A stretch of DNA of 64,000 bases from an uncultured Eubacteriales bacterium (GTDB lineage: Bacteria > Bacillota > Clostridia > Peptostreptococcales > Anaerovoracaceae): contig CAJTYS010000004.1 in NCBI GenBank assembly GCA_910583765.1, forward strand, positions 1-64,000, given 5' to 3'. The notes beneath the pieces were generated by a model that made no database searches, was not told the origin of the DNA, and was given only the letters and a program-made list of their open reading frames with translations. The translations under genes were made by a program, and so were the position numbers. Position 1 is the stretch's first letter. Each line of letters begins with the position of its first letter. This document shows positions 1-8,211 of this stretch, one piece after another.

Positions 1-89
1 TCTGCTGCCAACGGCTCAACTTCGTTAGTAGCAAACTCTCTTACCATTTTTCTTACGAATTCTTGTTCCTTCGTGAGTTGAAAGTTCAT
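1..89 (-). CDS. Acyl-CoA dehydrogenase, short-chain (butyryl-CoA dehydrogenase type), N-terminal fragment
   Basis: Only the first 29 codons lie in the window; the gene runs off the left edge. The translated start MNFQLTKEQEFVRKMVREFA, followed by TNEVEPLAA, is the helical N-terminus typical of short-chain/butyryl-CoA dehydrogenases (FAD enzymes that interconvert butyryl-CoA and crotonyl-CoA, in clostridia usually with EtfAB). A GGAGGC ribosome binding site lies 7 bases before the ATG. A near-consensus promoter and inverted repeats lie just upstream. The substrate cannot be decided from this fragment. Confidence 0.85.
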   Translation of the reverse strand, partial: MNFQLTKEQEFVRKMVREFATNEVEPLAA

Positions 90-130
90 GTAAATGCCTC
101 CTTAAATTATTAATACCGGTAGGTTTTTTT

Positions 131-181
131 GTCTATTAAAATTGTCCGCGTTTTAATAGTCAACTTCGTTACAAAAGTAAC
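131..181. promoter_or_regulatory. Two inverted repeats over the acyl-CoA dehydrogenase promoter
   Basis: CTATTAAAA (133-141) and TTTTAATAG (151-159) form an inverted repeat with a 9-base spacer that covers both the -10 region and the spacer of the promoter. A second one, GTTAC-AAAA-GTAAC, lies at 168-181, immediately upstream of the -35 box. Their position suits repressor or redox-regulator operators. Neither matches the Rex consensus (TTGTTAA-N4-TTAACAA) well, so the binding protein is unknown. Confidence 0.4.
135..163 (-). promoter_or_regulatory. Sigma-A promoter of the acyl-CoA dehydrogenase gene
   Basis: On the minus strand TTGACT (163-158), a 17-base spacer and TTTAAT (140-135) stand about 45 bases before the ATG. 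Each hexamer matches the consensus at 5 of 6 positions. A second, weaker candidate (TTGCAA, 17 bases, TCTAAT) lies further upstream near 195-223. Confidence 0.7.
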
Positions 182-234
182 AACCATATAACTCTATTAG
201 ACCATATTACACAGATTTTTGCAAGTGATTTTTG

Positions 235-266
235 CACTTTCCTAAAAATATTTTTCACTTTCCTAA
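235..266. repeat. Direct repeat CACTTTCCTAA, period 21 bp
   Basis: CACTTTCCTAA occurs at 235-245 and again at 256-266, so the copies are offset by 21 bp, or two helical turns. It lies 70-105 bp upstream of the acyl-CoA dehydrogenase -35 box, where an activator site could sit. The rest of 267-489 shows no gene or strong signal; an open frame at 255-479 has no recognisable product. Confidence 0.4.
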
Positions 267-489
267 GAATGCTACTGAAACCGCTATTTTTCTGACTTTT
301 CCGCCTTCTTCCTTTGTATCGGTTGGCGCGCGATTTTGTAATGAAAGTTCTATTCTCTGGATGATTCTAAGCTGCATGAATGCCACGAAAGAAACGCGCT
401 GATAAAAAACGAGAAATGAAATTGTAGGTTTTTTAACATGATTCACCGCAGCCGAATCGGGTATGGAAAAGCGGCTCAAAAGTCTCTGT

Positions 490-2196
490 TTATGTGTCTG
501 TTCCGATCAATACCTCTTTTCCTTTAAAAGCGAAACCGTAATGGCGTATTTCTGTTTTTGCGATTCCTTTTGCCAGCAATTCTTCATCATAATTTTTATC
601 ATTGATTTGCTTCAAAGCATTCTTTACTGTTTTTCTCAAGTCTTTCTCCTTTGCGGGGTTCATCACCTTGAATTCCAACACTATGGCTTTCTTGTTTTTT
701 TCTAAGGGTTCCAGTACTACGTCATACCGTCCCAGTCCACTTTCTCTATTGGAAGTGATCCTATATTGACTAGCGAGATCCACGATCAACCCCAATACGA
801 ATCCGTGATAGAAGCGTTCGGGCTCTGCGTCTTTGGAAGGATGCGTTCCTGCGTCAAAACTGCTGAATGTACGCAAAGTGATTTGGTTCATATATTGGTT
901 CATATAATCCACATCACCCGCAAGCAAGGCTTTCATAAAATCGTTATATCGAGTGGACTTATCACCAAACCATTCCCGTATCATTTTTTTGAACATCCGC
1001 TTTACTTCTCGATTCGTCAAAGAAAGCTGATAGCGTTCATCGCCTGGATCATCATAGTCACTTACACCTCTCGGCGCGCTTTCCACTTTTAAATAACCAG
1101 ATGCAAGGAGCATGCTCCATATAGCGACCTCATCTCCATCCAGCTGATTAAAAGCGATCTCTTCATCAATAGGTGTTTCAATGGATTTTCCTTCCAGCAG
1201 GTCTTCCATCGCCATCTTAATGTCTGGTGAACCTTCCTGAATCAACTTTCCCGCTAATCTGTTAGAACTGGTGTTGACCCAATAAGCTTTCAGTTTATTA
1301 TATTTCAAAAAACTAATGATGGACCAAGGGTTGTAAATATCCTTATGACTCCCAAAAGCAAACCCATCATACCAAGTTTTCACAATTTCCCTTTTTTCTG
1401 AAAGGCCCTGCTGATCAAGCGCTTCAAAGACTTCGTCTTCTGTGAAGCCAAAGCATGTCGCATATTGTTCGGATGTGGTTGTGGCAATCGCCAAGTTGTT
1501 GAGATCTGAAAATATGGACTCTTTGCTGATCCTGGTGATACCAGTCATAATTCCGCGTTCTAAATAAGGGTTTGTTTTAAAGGTATAGTTGAACAAAGAA
1601 CGGATGAAGGCGACCAATTTATCCCAATTCCCGGACACATAGGCTTCCTGTAAAGGCGTATCATACTCGTCCAATAAAATAATGACTTTTTTTCCAAAAA
1701 AACGATTCATGCAAATTGCTAATCGATGCAGCGCTAATGCCGCTACAGCATCTGGCATATTGGGTTTTACAAAATCAAAGTACTCCTTTTCCTGCTGATT
1801 CAAGAGATCTCCTTGAAGCAAAAATCGATATTTCGCATATAGATTAATGATGACCTGGATGATCCCTTCCCTTGCTGTTTCGTAAGAGTCACCTTTTATG
1901 CCGGCAAAACTCAATGCAATCACAGGATAAGTTCCCTGCAGCTGACGATATGACTCCTCCTGCCAGATGAAAAGGTTCTCAAATAAATGACCTTTATTCT
2001 TGTGCTGATTAGAGAAAAAGACATCCAACATGCTCATATTCAGTGTTTTCCCAAAACGGCGAGGACGGGTGATCAGTGTAACCATGTCACCACTTTCCCA
2101 CCATTCTTTTATGAATCTGGTTTTATCCACATAAAAATAACCGCCTGTTCTTATGGCTTCGAAATCCTCTGTTCCAATCGAAACTACTGGTTTCAT
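490..2196 (-). CDS. AAA-ATPase-like protein with C-terminal PD-(D/E)XK nuclease-like domain
   Basis: A 568-residue protein of the family common in Clostridia and Bacteroidota, with an AAA-ATPase-like N-terminus followed by a PDDEXK_9-like tail. The start MKPVVSIGTEDFEAIR leads into FYVDKT and a Walker A-like RPRRFGKTLN near residue 45-55. KKVIILLDEYD is the Walker B strand. The C-terminal RYDVVLEP...VLEFKV (about 490-511) supplies the D...ExK pattern of the nuclease fold. GAGGAG lies 7 bases before the ATG. The cellular role of this family is not established; defence or mobile-element association has been suspected. A paralogue lies at 26988-28682 on the other strand. No neighbour suggests a partner. 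Confidence 0.85.
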   Translation of the reverse strand: MKPVVSIGTEDFEAIRTGGYFYVDKTRFIKEWWESGDMVTLITRPRRFGKTLNMSMLDVFFSNQHKNKGHLFENLFIWQEESYRQLQGTYPVIALSFAGIKGDSYETAREGIIQVIINLYAKYRFLLQGDLLNQQEKEYFDFVKPNMPDAVAALALHRLAICMNRFFGKKVIILLDEYDTPLQEAYVSGNWDKLVAFIRSLFNYTFKTNPYLERGIMTGITRISKESIFSDLNNLAIATTTSEQYATCFGFTEDEVFEALDQQGLSEKREIVKTWYDGFAFGSHKDIYNPWSIISFLKYNKLKAYWVNTSSNRLAGKLIQEGSPDIKMAMEDLLEGKSIETPIDEEIAFNQLDGDEVAIWSMLLASGYLKVESAPRGVSDYDDPGDERYQLSLTNREVKRMFKKMIREWFGDKSTRYNDFMKALLAGDVDYMNQYMNQITLRTFSSFDAGTHPSKDAEPERFYHGFVLGLIVDLASQYRITSNRESGLGRYDVVLEPLEKNKKAIVLEFKVMNPAKEKDLRKTVKNALKQINDKNYDEELLAKGIAKTEIRHYGFAFKGKEVLIGTDT

Positions 2197-2335
2197 GTCA
2201 TTTCTCCTCTTTCTCTAAACAAAACCCTCATGACCCTCATATTCACATATGTTCTTTCTCATTCTTTTCCTTTACGTTTATTGGGCTTTCCATTTATGAT
2301 TAGCTGTCTATCAAAAAATTCAACTTATGTACACT

Positions 2336-2341
2336 ATTATA
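2336..2341 (-). promoter_or_regulatory. Possible -10 box for the AAA-ATPase gene
   Basis: A perfect TATAAT on the minus strand lies about 140 bases before the start at 2196, but no good -35 hexamer stands 16-18 bases upstream. The remainder of 2197-2416 is AT-rich and shows nothing else I can name. Confidence 0.3.
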
Positions 2342-2416
2342 CACGATTCTCCTAAAAAGGCATAGTGGAACTAATCTGAAATCATAGAAAAATGAGACAT
2401 TCCTTCTTGTGCTACA

Positions 2417-2451
2417 AAAACAGAGCATATACAATCGCTATGCTCTGTTTT
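2417..2451 (-). terminator. Rho-independent terminator after the surface-protein gene
   Basis: A perfect 13-bp stem (AAAACAGAGCATA and TATGCTCTGTTTT) with a 9-base loop ends in a T run on the minus strand, 64 bases past the surface-protein stop codon. The A/T-flanked stem could work in both directions. Confidence 0.8.
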
Positions 2452-2514
2452 CACTCTAGTCAGTTCTTTCATTTTGCCTGCGAGTCGAACTCACAAGTCA
2501 TTTCATTTCTGACA

Positions 2515-5500
2515 CTAATTCTTCTTCCTCTTGACTTTTAATCCTCCCAAGATCGCCGCGCTCAGTAGTGCCAGCACAACCCACAGAAGAATTGTTCGTC
2601 CATCACTGGTCTGCGGGAGCAGAGAGGCTAGACCGCCGCCATTTTCAGCAGATGACGAGGATGAATCCGAACCATTTCCTGCTCCATCAGCTGTGGAGTC
2701 ATTGCCATCTTCATCTGTGCCGTTGCCGTTTCTGTCAGTTCCATTGTTGCTGTTGTCACTGTTGGCCTGTGCTCTAGCTGCGGTTCCATTGGCTCCATTT
2801 GCGTCATTACTACCATTGGATCCATTGTTAGCGGTGGTATTACTATTGGTATTGTCCGCAGCAGCTGCTTTCCAGGCAACACCCAGCGGTGATGTTCCTT
2901 TGATCTTCATCTCAATGCCCTTCGCGGTCTTGGTGACAGTCGGTTCTTCAATGTCACCAGCCTCGATTCCCAGACGCGTGTCCGTGGCTGTGAACATATG
3001 GGCAGCGATAAAGTCATTACCAGTCTTTGTGGTGCCTGTTGGATAAGGCACTGTGATGGTCAGTCCATCGTCAGGGAAGTCTTCCAGCTTCGCTTCACGC
3101 CATGTCTTTCTGTCGTTGCTGACCATGACCGTGATGTCATAGTAAGCAATGTTCTGATAGGTGTATCCGCTATGCGCTGTCAATACCCTGGACAAGGCCG
3201 CAGTGATGTCACTGATGCTGGTATATCCCACTTCACGTAAGCTGGATGGGATTTCCACCTTGCTCAGATCCGTCTTGGTGACTCTGGTTTCCAGAGAATC
3301 GTCAAGCTCGAACTTGGCGCTTGTCGATCTACTGTTCTGCATGTATTCTTTCGTAGCAATGGCCTTGATATTTGCCGCATCTGTGATTTCAAACGGCTTG
3401 GTATATCTCTTCGTCTTTTCGCCCACTTCATCGCCGTCCACTTGTGGATCACTGCCATCCAAAGTGTAGTAGATGACTGCGTCTCGTGTTTCACAAGTCA
3501 TGGTCACTAGCTGACTGCCTTTGAATTCTCCGCCATTCGGAGAAATAGTAGGCGGTTTCACTTGTTCCATCGGCGCAGTGGCTTCCACGACTCTCGGCTC
3601 ACTTTCCTTATGAGTCGCGTCTTCCACGTATTTCATTTGTCCGACATATGGATGTCCTGGCTCACAATTGGTCTTGATATTGCCGCCGCTTTCCAGTGTC
3701 AGCCATGTCTGGCCTCCGTCAAAGCTGTAAAGGACATTTTCTTTTTCCGGCATGGTGGCTGTGTAAGAAGTACCGTCTTCATTCTTCTTGAAATCGATCT
3801 GGAACGGTTCTGGCGGTTCCTGATCCAATTTATCCACATAGACTCGAACCAAATACTGATCGTCTGGCTCTTTTGGCGCTTCTACATTGTGATTGTCTTC
3901 CACCCGCACAACAAACGTATACCACTGGTTCACGTCTAAGTTGTCAAAGTAGTTGCTCTCTTGCTCTTCACCTTCAACGCCCTGTCTGTACAGATACGTT
4001 GCTCCTGGCTTCGGATCCTCCACCGTGATCCTGCAGGCGAACTTGTCTTCATACCTTCGGCTGGCTTCAGATTTTCCAGTTGCCACCGGCGTTCCATGTT
4101 TCAGCTTGCTGATGGTCACTGGTGGATTCAAAGCCAAACTTCCACCAGGTATGTTTGCCACATAATTCGTTGTTTCTTTGCCGTTTTCATCAACGAGTTT
4201 TATGGATTTCGGATCAAAGGTGATGCTATCATACTCACCTACGTCCGCATTAGCAATGATCCCCGCTAATCCTTTCGTATCTACCTCCACTGTGTCGCCT
4301 TCTATGATATCATCCTGATTCAGCACGACTTCAGTCATGGTCACTTCCCGAGTCCCATTATAATCTCGATCCGCAGCTTTGGCATCAATGATATCCACTG
4401 GTCTTGGTTTGATGGTCAGCGTCTTCTTGACAGTGCCCGTATAATTGCCTTTTCCTTTGATGGTCACGCCGATTTCACCTGCGTTGACAAAATCCGCGTT
4501 TTCGTCATACTCAATGTCATAATCATCCTTTGGCGACAAAACATTGGTGCCGTCTGTCACTGTAATGTCAAAATCATGCTTTTGCTTATTATAAACTGCT
4601 TCGTCAGGTGAAACGCTCATCTCGATCTTTTTGATATTAGTCGGGACGATCTTGAATTCTCTTTCGATCGGGAATCCCGTGGCAACATCTAAGTAGTCCG
4701 GCGCAATGGCCCAGATCCACATCTTGGCAGTACCCACCTTGACATTGTCTTCGTATGTGAGCCGATAATCCTTATCTCTCTGCAGAGTAATGGACCCGCC
4801 TTTTCCATCCTTGATCACCACATCTGGTTCAACTGGGTCTCCAGTATACTCTTGATCCGCGATTTTCTTTGGAACCATATCCTCTTTAATATATCTTGGA
4901 TAAGTAAGGACATCTGGTCCAAAAGTCCCTTCTGTGATCATATAGTCATTGATCAGCTTTCCGCTTCCCGTGACTTTACCATTGCCCAAGGACCATTTAT
5001 CCGATGTGTTGGAATCTAAAGTCAAGGTTGCGCCTTCGCTAATCTCCACGGAACCTCCATTAACAGGTAACCATGGATGGCCTAACTTCGCATCACCATA
5101 TACTAAGTATCGATTGCTGCTTCCCGTCTGTCCATTACCTACGACTCCGTTGAATTGCTGCATGTTGTCCACAGTAATGCCTGTGCCCTGTCCCATGGCA
5201 ACGATCTTCGTGCCCATATTGTCACTGCCCTCAGAGGAAAGCACGCTGGCATGGATGCCATGACCACGGTTGTTCAAGCCTCCGATGATACCCATGCCTC
5301 CGATAGCCGTCACATCTCCGCCTTTGATCGTAACTGTTCCGCCAGAGCCAGCATTGCCCCGGCCAATGCCAGCGCCTCCCGGCATTGCGTTGGTATTGGT
5401 GTTATCGCCACCTTCGGCTTTGACAGTACCGCCTTCGATCTTAATAGTTCCCGCATTGCCGCCAGCGCCGCCTCCAATACCAGCAGCCCCCTGGCCGCCT

Positions 5501-6006
5501 TTTGCGTTTATGGTTCCATTTTTGATCGTGATCGTACCTGCGGCGGATCCTGACTGGCCTCCGATTCCAGCACCAGTGTTTCCACCTGTGGCCGTCAAAG
5601 TACCCGCACCATCAATGATGATATGCCCACTTGATGGAACGTGCAACGCAGCACCTGCGCCAGCTGTCAATCTGCTATCACCCGCCAAAGTCAATTCAAC
5701 AGTTCCCATTTCAATGGAAAACGCGCTCCCCGGAGTAACGTCAGTCTCAACATTTACGCCCTGCAACGTGATTTTATGCGAACCTCTTACTACGATGTTG
5801 TGATTCTGCGATTTCGTGCTTGTTCCTGTGATCACATGCCCAGTACAGTTGGTCCCGCATCCGTCAACCACTACATTACCAGCACTGACATCATAAGTCG
5901 GTTTATTCTCCGCATGCGCCTCCCAAGGCACAAAAAGCGTGACCGTCAGCATCGCAACGACCACCAACAAAAATCTCATATCTTTCATTACATTATTCCG
6001 CATCAT
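2515..6006 (-). CDS. Sortase-anchored cell-surface protein with Gly-rich beta-solenoid-like and Ig-like repeats
   Basis: About 1163 residues from the ATG at 6006, which follows an AGGGAAGG ribosome binding site; the open frame extends 24 codons further without one. Residues 1-32 form a signal peptide (hydrophobic LLVVVAMLTVTLF, cleavage after AHA). A carbohydrate-binding-like region rich in GAGIGG / GTITIKNGTI repeats follows (roughly residues 35-270), then YTG-type Ig-like repeats, a chitobiase/CHB_HEX_C-like stretch (IYYTLDGSDPQ), and a low-complexity Asn/Gly/Ser linker. The C-terminus has LPQTS, a hydrophobic segment and KRKKN, a sortase signal. It is probably displayed on the wall as an adhesin or glycan-binding protein. 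The ligand is unknown and no sortase gene is visible here. Confidence 0.8.
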   Translation of the reverse strand: MMRNNVMKDMRFLLVVVAMLTVTLFVPWEAHAENKPTYDVSAGNVVVDGCGTNCTGHVITGTSTKSQNHNIVVRGSHKITLQGVNVETDVTPGSAFSIEMGTVELTLAGDSRLTAGAGAALHVPSSGHIIIDGAGTLTATGGNTGAGIGGQSGSAAGTITIKNGTINAKGGQGAAGIGGGAGGNAGTIKIEGGTVKAEGGDNTNTNAMPGGAGIGRGNAGSGGTVTIKGGDVTAIGGMGIIGGLNNRGHGIHASVLSSEGSDNMGTKIVAMGQGTGITVDNMQQFNGVVGNGQTGSSNRYLVYGDAKLGHPWLPVNGGSVEISEGATLTLDSNTSDKWSLGNGKVTGSGKLINDYMITEGTFGPDVLTYPRYIKEDMVPKKIADQEYTGDPVEPDVVIKDGKGGSITLQRDKDYRLTYEDNVKVGTAKMWIWAIAPDYLDVATGFPIEREFKIVPTNIKKIEMSVSPDEAVYNKQKHDFDITVTDGTNVLSPKDDYDIEYDENADFVNAGEIGVTIKGKGNYTGTVKKTLTIKPRPVDIIDAKAADRDYNGTREVTMTEVVLNQDDIIEGDTVEVDTKGLAGIIANADVGEYDSITFDPKSIKLVDENGKETTNYVANIPGGSLALNPPVTISKLKHGTPVATGKSEASRRYEDKFACRITVEDPKPGATYLYRQGVEGEEQESNYFDNLDVNQWYTFVVRVEDNHNVEAPKEPDDQYLVRVYVDKLDQEPPEPFQIDFKKNEDGTSYTATMPEKENVLYSFDGGQTWLTLESGGNIKTNCEPGHPYVGQMKYVEDATHKESEPRVVEATAPMEQVKPPTISPNGGEFKGSQLVTMTCETRDAVIYYTLDGSDPQVDGDEVGEKTKRYTKPFEITDAANIKAIATKEYMQNSRSTSAKFELDDSLETRVTKTDLSKVEIPSSLREVGYTSISDITAALSRVLTAHSGYTYQNIAYYDITVMVSNDRKTWREAKLEDFPDDGLTITVPYPTGTTKTGNDFIAAHMFTATDTRLGIEAGDIEEPTVTKTAKGIEMKIKGTSPLGVAWKAAAADNTNSNTTANNGSNGSNDANGANGTAARAQANSDNSNNGTDRNGNGTDEDGNDSTADGAGNGSDSSSSSAENGGGLASLLPQTSDGRTILLWVVLALLSAAILGGLKVKRKKN

Positions 6007-6160
6007 CTTCGCCTTCCCTCTATCTGTGCACATTCTCTCGTGATCTATATAATCTCCATGAATCAATACATTTCGCATGAAGCTAACACGTTACTTATAA
6101 ATTACCACAAATTCTTACAAAATTCAACGCTTTTCAACTAAATTTCGCACTCTGACATCG

Positions 6161-6193
6161 CTCTGTCAGGCACCATTTTCCAACCTGTCAGAG
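6161..6193. promoter_or_regulatory. Inverted repeat upstream of the surface-protein gene
   Basis: CTCTGTCAGG (6161-6170) and CCTGTCAGAG (6184-6193) pair at 9 of 10 positions across 13 bases. A further related CTCTGACA lies at 6150-6157. These TGTCAG/TGACAG elements lie about 155-190 bases before the surface-protein start and could be an operator. The rest of the 6079-6405 gap is AT-rich. It also contains the 13-base palindrome CGCAGTAACTGCG (6344-6356) just past the next gene's stop codon. Confidence 0.35.
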
Positions 6194-6405
6194 TCCACAT
6201 CCAAAGCACGAACGCTGCTATTATGATATGTTTTCTTCTGCCTATTTGTTAATTTATTTGCGTCAGCATAAAGTTATGCCTATTTGTATATCGGACGAAT
6301 AGCAAAAAAAATAAGGCCAATATATTTTTTCTTTCATCTGTATCGCAGTAACTGCGGACTGCGGCAAAATCCGTTTCCTCTTGCGATCGTATGATTTAGG
6401 CTTCT

Positions 6406-8001
6406 TCACACCACTGCCTCCACTAGCAGTTTGTCGCCAACTGCGATTTCATGTACGCCGATCTCTTTCTTCTGATTAAAATTAAAACTGATCATATAAC
6501 CTTTTCCCAAATGGTAGTAATCCAGATACTCTGACAATTGCGCTTCACCTCTAGCATTGTACTCCTCACCGTGCCAGATTTTCAACTCAATGACAAACTG
6601 CTCCCCTCGATAGTCCACGATCACATCAGTCCGCCGTAGGTCCCGGGTCTGGGCTTCAATATAATAGTTTCCAACTCCATTGATGATCGGCTTTAAATAT
6701 AAAAGGAAATAGCGCCGCCCATCTTCTTCATAAAAGCGCTCCTGCCGCTCACCGTACAAATCATGAAAGTGAACCACAAATTTCTCCAAAACCCTACGCA
6801 TGTTCAGCCTGCCGTTTTTCACAAACTGATTCTTATCTTTTAACGCGGAATTGTAAATCTCACTGCCCAAGGCTTCTTCGCTCAAAAACACATCATATAA
6901 CATGGTCTCGAAAATCCGGTTGGAAATCGCCACGCTCCCATCCTCGTTTTTTATAAAGCCGAACATCTGAGCGCTGCCAATGGATTCATTGAGCGGATTG
7001 TATGGGATCTTTTTCCCAACGAATAACACTGCATAGAGCAATTCCCGCAGGGATGATTGAGCCAGCACCTTGCCTACCAAGGACTCAAAGAGCGGATTTT
7101 TTTCAGCCATGAGGATTTTCACAGCTTCTAAGACTCCTACTTTCGTCCATGCGCCGCGCTTGTCAGGAAAATTTTCTGTCCCTGACAACTTTTCATCTAT
7201 CAGTTTACAAATACGGGACACTAAAACCGGATAGCCGGAAGTATAGTCATAAATCAGCTCTGCGATCTTTTGAACCTCCATGCCTGCCTTGTGCTCTTCC
7301 TCATACTCGGCCAGCATTCCGGCGATTTCCTTTGGTGAGAAACTCATGTCCACTAAAAAATCCGCCGCGATGTTCCAAGGGCTATTGGTCTGATGTTCTC
7401 CGGCACCTACGAATTTCTGCTTTAAATTTTTGATATCATAAACACTGGCCAATATGACTGACTGAAACGCAGGGGATTCATCCCGTTCTATATAGTAAAA
7501 TCGCAGCTGCGCCAGAAAATCCAAGAACACCTGATTGTTGGAAGCACTGTCCACTTCATCGATCATCAGGACGATCGGTTTTTTCGCCTGCCCGCACCAA
7601 TCACTAAAGGATTGGAACAGGCTGGCCAACCGAACCCTTGCTTTACCTTCTTTTGTGAACTCTCGCAAGTTTTCTTCCACGTTTTTAGGAACATCGCTAT
7701 CGCCATATGATTTGATTTTCTTGAGAATCATGTCTGAAAGCGCTTTTACAAAGCTAGTTTCATCCTGAAAATCTTCCGAGCTAAGGCCTTGAAAATCCAA
7801 GCTGATCACCAGATAGTCATCTTTCAGGAATTTTTCCAATAACTTTAATGTCGTGGTCTTTCCATATTGGCGGGCGCAGTTCATGGTAAAATACTGGCCT
7901 TGATCCACCATGGCTTTGATCTGCTCCAGCTTTTCTGTGATGTCTACCATATAATGCTGCTGCGGCCTGCAGACCGCGGTCACGTTAAAAAACTTTCCCA
8001 T
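6406..8001 (-). CDS. AAA-like ATPase with C-terminal PD-(D/E)XK-like domain (second family)
   Basis: A protein of 531 residues from the ATG at 8001, chosen because GAGAGGGAG stands just before it; an ATG six codons earlier lacks a ribosome binding site. The N-terminus MGKFFNVTAVCRPQQHYMVD leads to a Walker A-like NCARQYGKTTTL. KPIVLMIDEVD is the Walker B strand and Asp sensor region. The C-terminal RTDVIVDYRGEQFVIELKIW has the D...ExK signature of PD-(D/E)XK nucleases. It belongs to the large group of AAA-like domain proteins of anaerobes whose function is unknown. It differs in sequence from the two paralogues at 490-2196 and 26988-28682 but shares their architecture. It probably forms a single-gene unit controlled from the 8054-8097 region. 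Confidence 0.8.
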   Translation of the reverse strand: MGKFFNVTAVCRPQQHYMVDITEKLEQIKAMVDQGQYFTMNCARQYGKTTTLKLLEKFLKDDYLVISLDFQGLSSEDFQDETSFVKALSDMILKKIKSYGDSDVPKNVEENLREFTKEGKARVRLASLFQSFSDWCGQAKKPIVLMIDEVDSASNNQVFLDFLAQLRFYYIERDESPAFQSVILASVYDIKNLKQKFVGAGEHQTNSPWNIAADFLVDMSFSPKEIAGMLAEYEEEHKAGMEVQKIAELIYDYTSGYPVLVSRICKLIDEKLSGTENFPDKRGAWTKVGVLEAVKILMAEKNPLFESLVGKVLAQSSLRELLYAVLFVGKKIPYNPLNESIGSAQMFGFIKNEDGSVAISNRIFETMLYDVFLSEEALGSEIYNSALKDKNQFVKNGRLNMRRVLEKFVVHFHDLYGERQERFYEEDGRRYFLLYLKPIINGVGNYYIEAQTRDLRRTDVIVDYRGEQFVIELKIWHGEEYNARGEAQLSEYLDYYHLGKGYMISFNFNQKKEIGVHEIAVGDKLLVEAVV

Positions 8002-8053
8002 CTTCTCCCTCTCATGCATATGAACGCAGTAAAAACGCTAATTCAATTTCAGT

Positions 8054-8097
8054 CCATTGTGTACAATTGCGATAAAATCCCCAATGATACACAATGG
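8054..8097. promoter_or_regulatory. Perfect 10-bp inverted repeat upstream of the ATPase/nuclease gene
   Basis: CCATTGTGTA (8054-8063) and TACACAATGG (8088-8097) are exact reverse complements separated by 24 bases, about 55-95 bases before the start at 8001. Spacing and position suggest a two-site operator. No matching regulator gene is next to it. Confidence 0.45.
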
Positions 8098-8149
8098 CTC
8101 ATATTCCAGATCACCGCCGCCGCTTGCAGCGGTTCATTTTTCATAGCAA

Positions 8150-8196
8150 AGCGGCAGCCCGCACAGGGACTTTCTCCCCCTGCGCGAGCAGCCGCT
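8150..8196 (-). terminator. Large hairpin downstream of ileS
   Basis: A 19-bp GC-rich stem with three mismatches (8150-8168 with 8178-8196) begins 16 bases past the ileS stop. It can be extended by TAGCAAA/TTTGCTA outer arms that reach the stop codon. The run of T after it is short, so it may end transcription or protect the 3' end of the mRNA. Confidence 0.6.
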
Positions 8197-8211
8197 CGTT
8201 CATCTGTTTTG

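Noticed and set aside
255..479. 74-codon frame on the minus strand near the left edge
   Set aside because: No ribosome binding site or recognisable sequence; it covers the direct repeat region.
2452..2514. tRNA-like stretch near the surface-protein end (GCGAGTCGAACTCAC)
   Set aside because: No acceptor or anticodon stem could be built around it.
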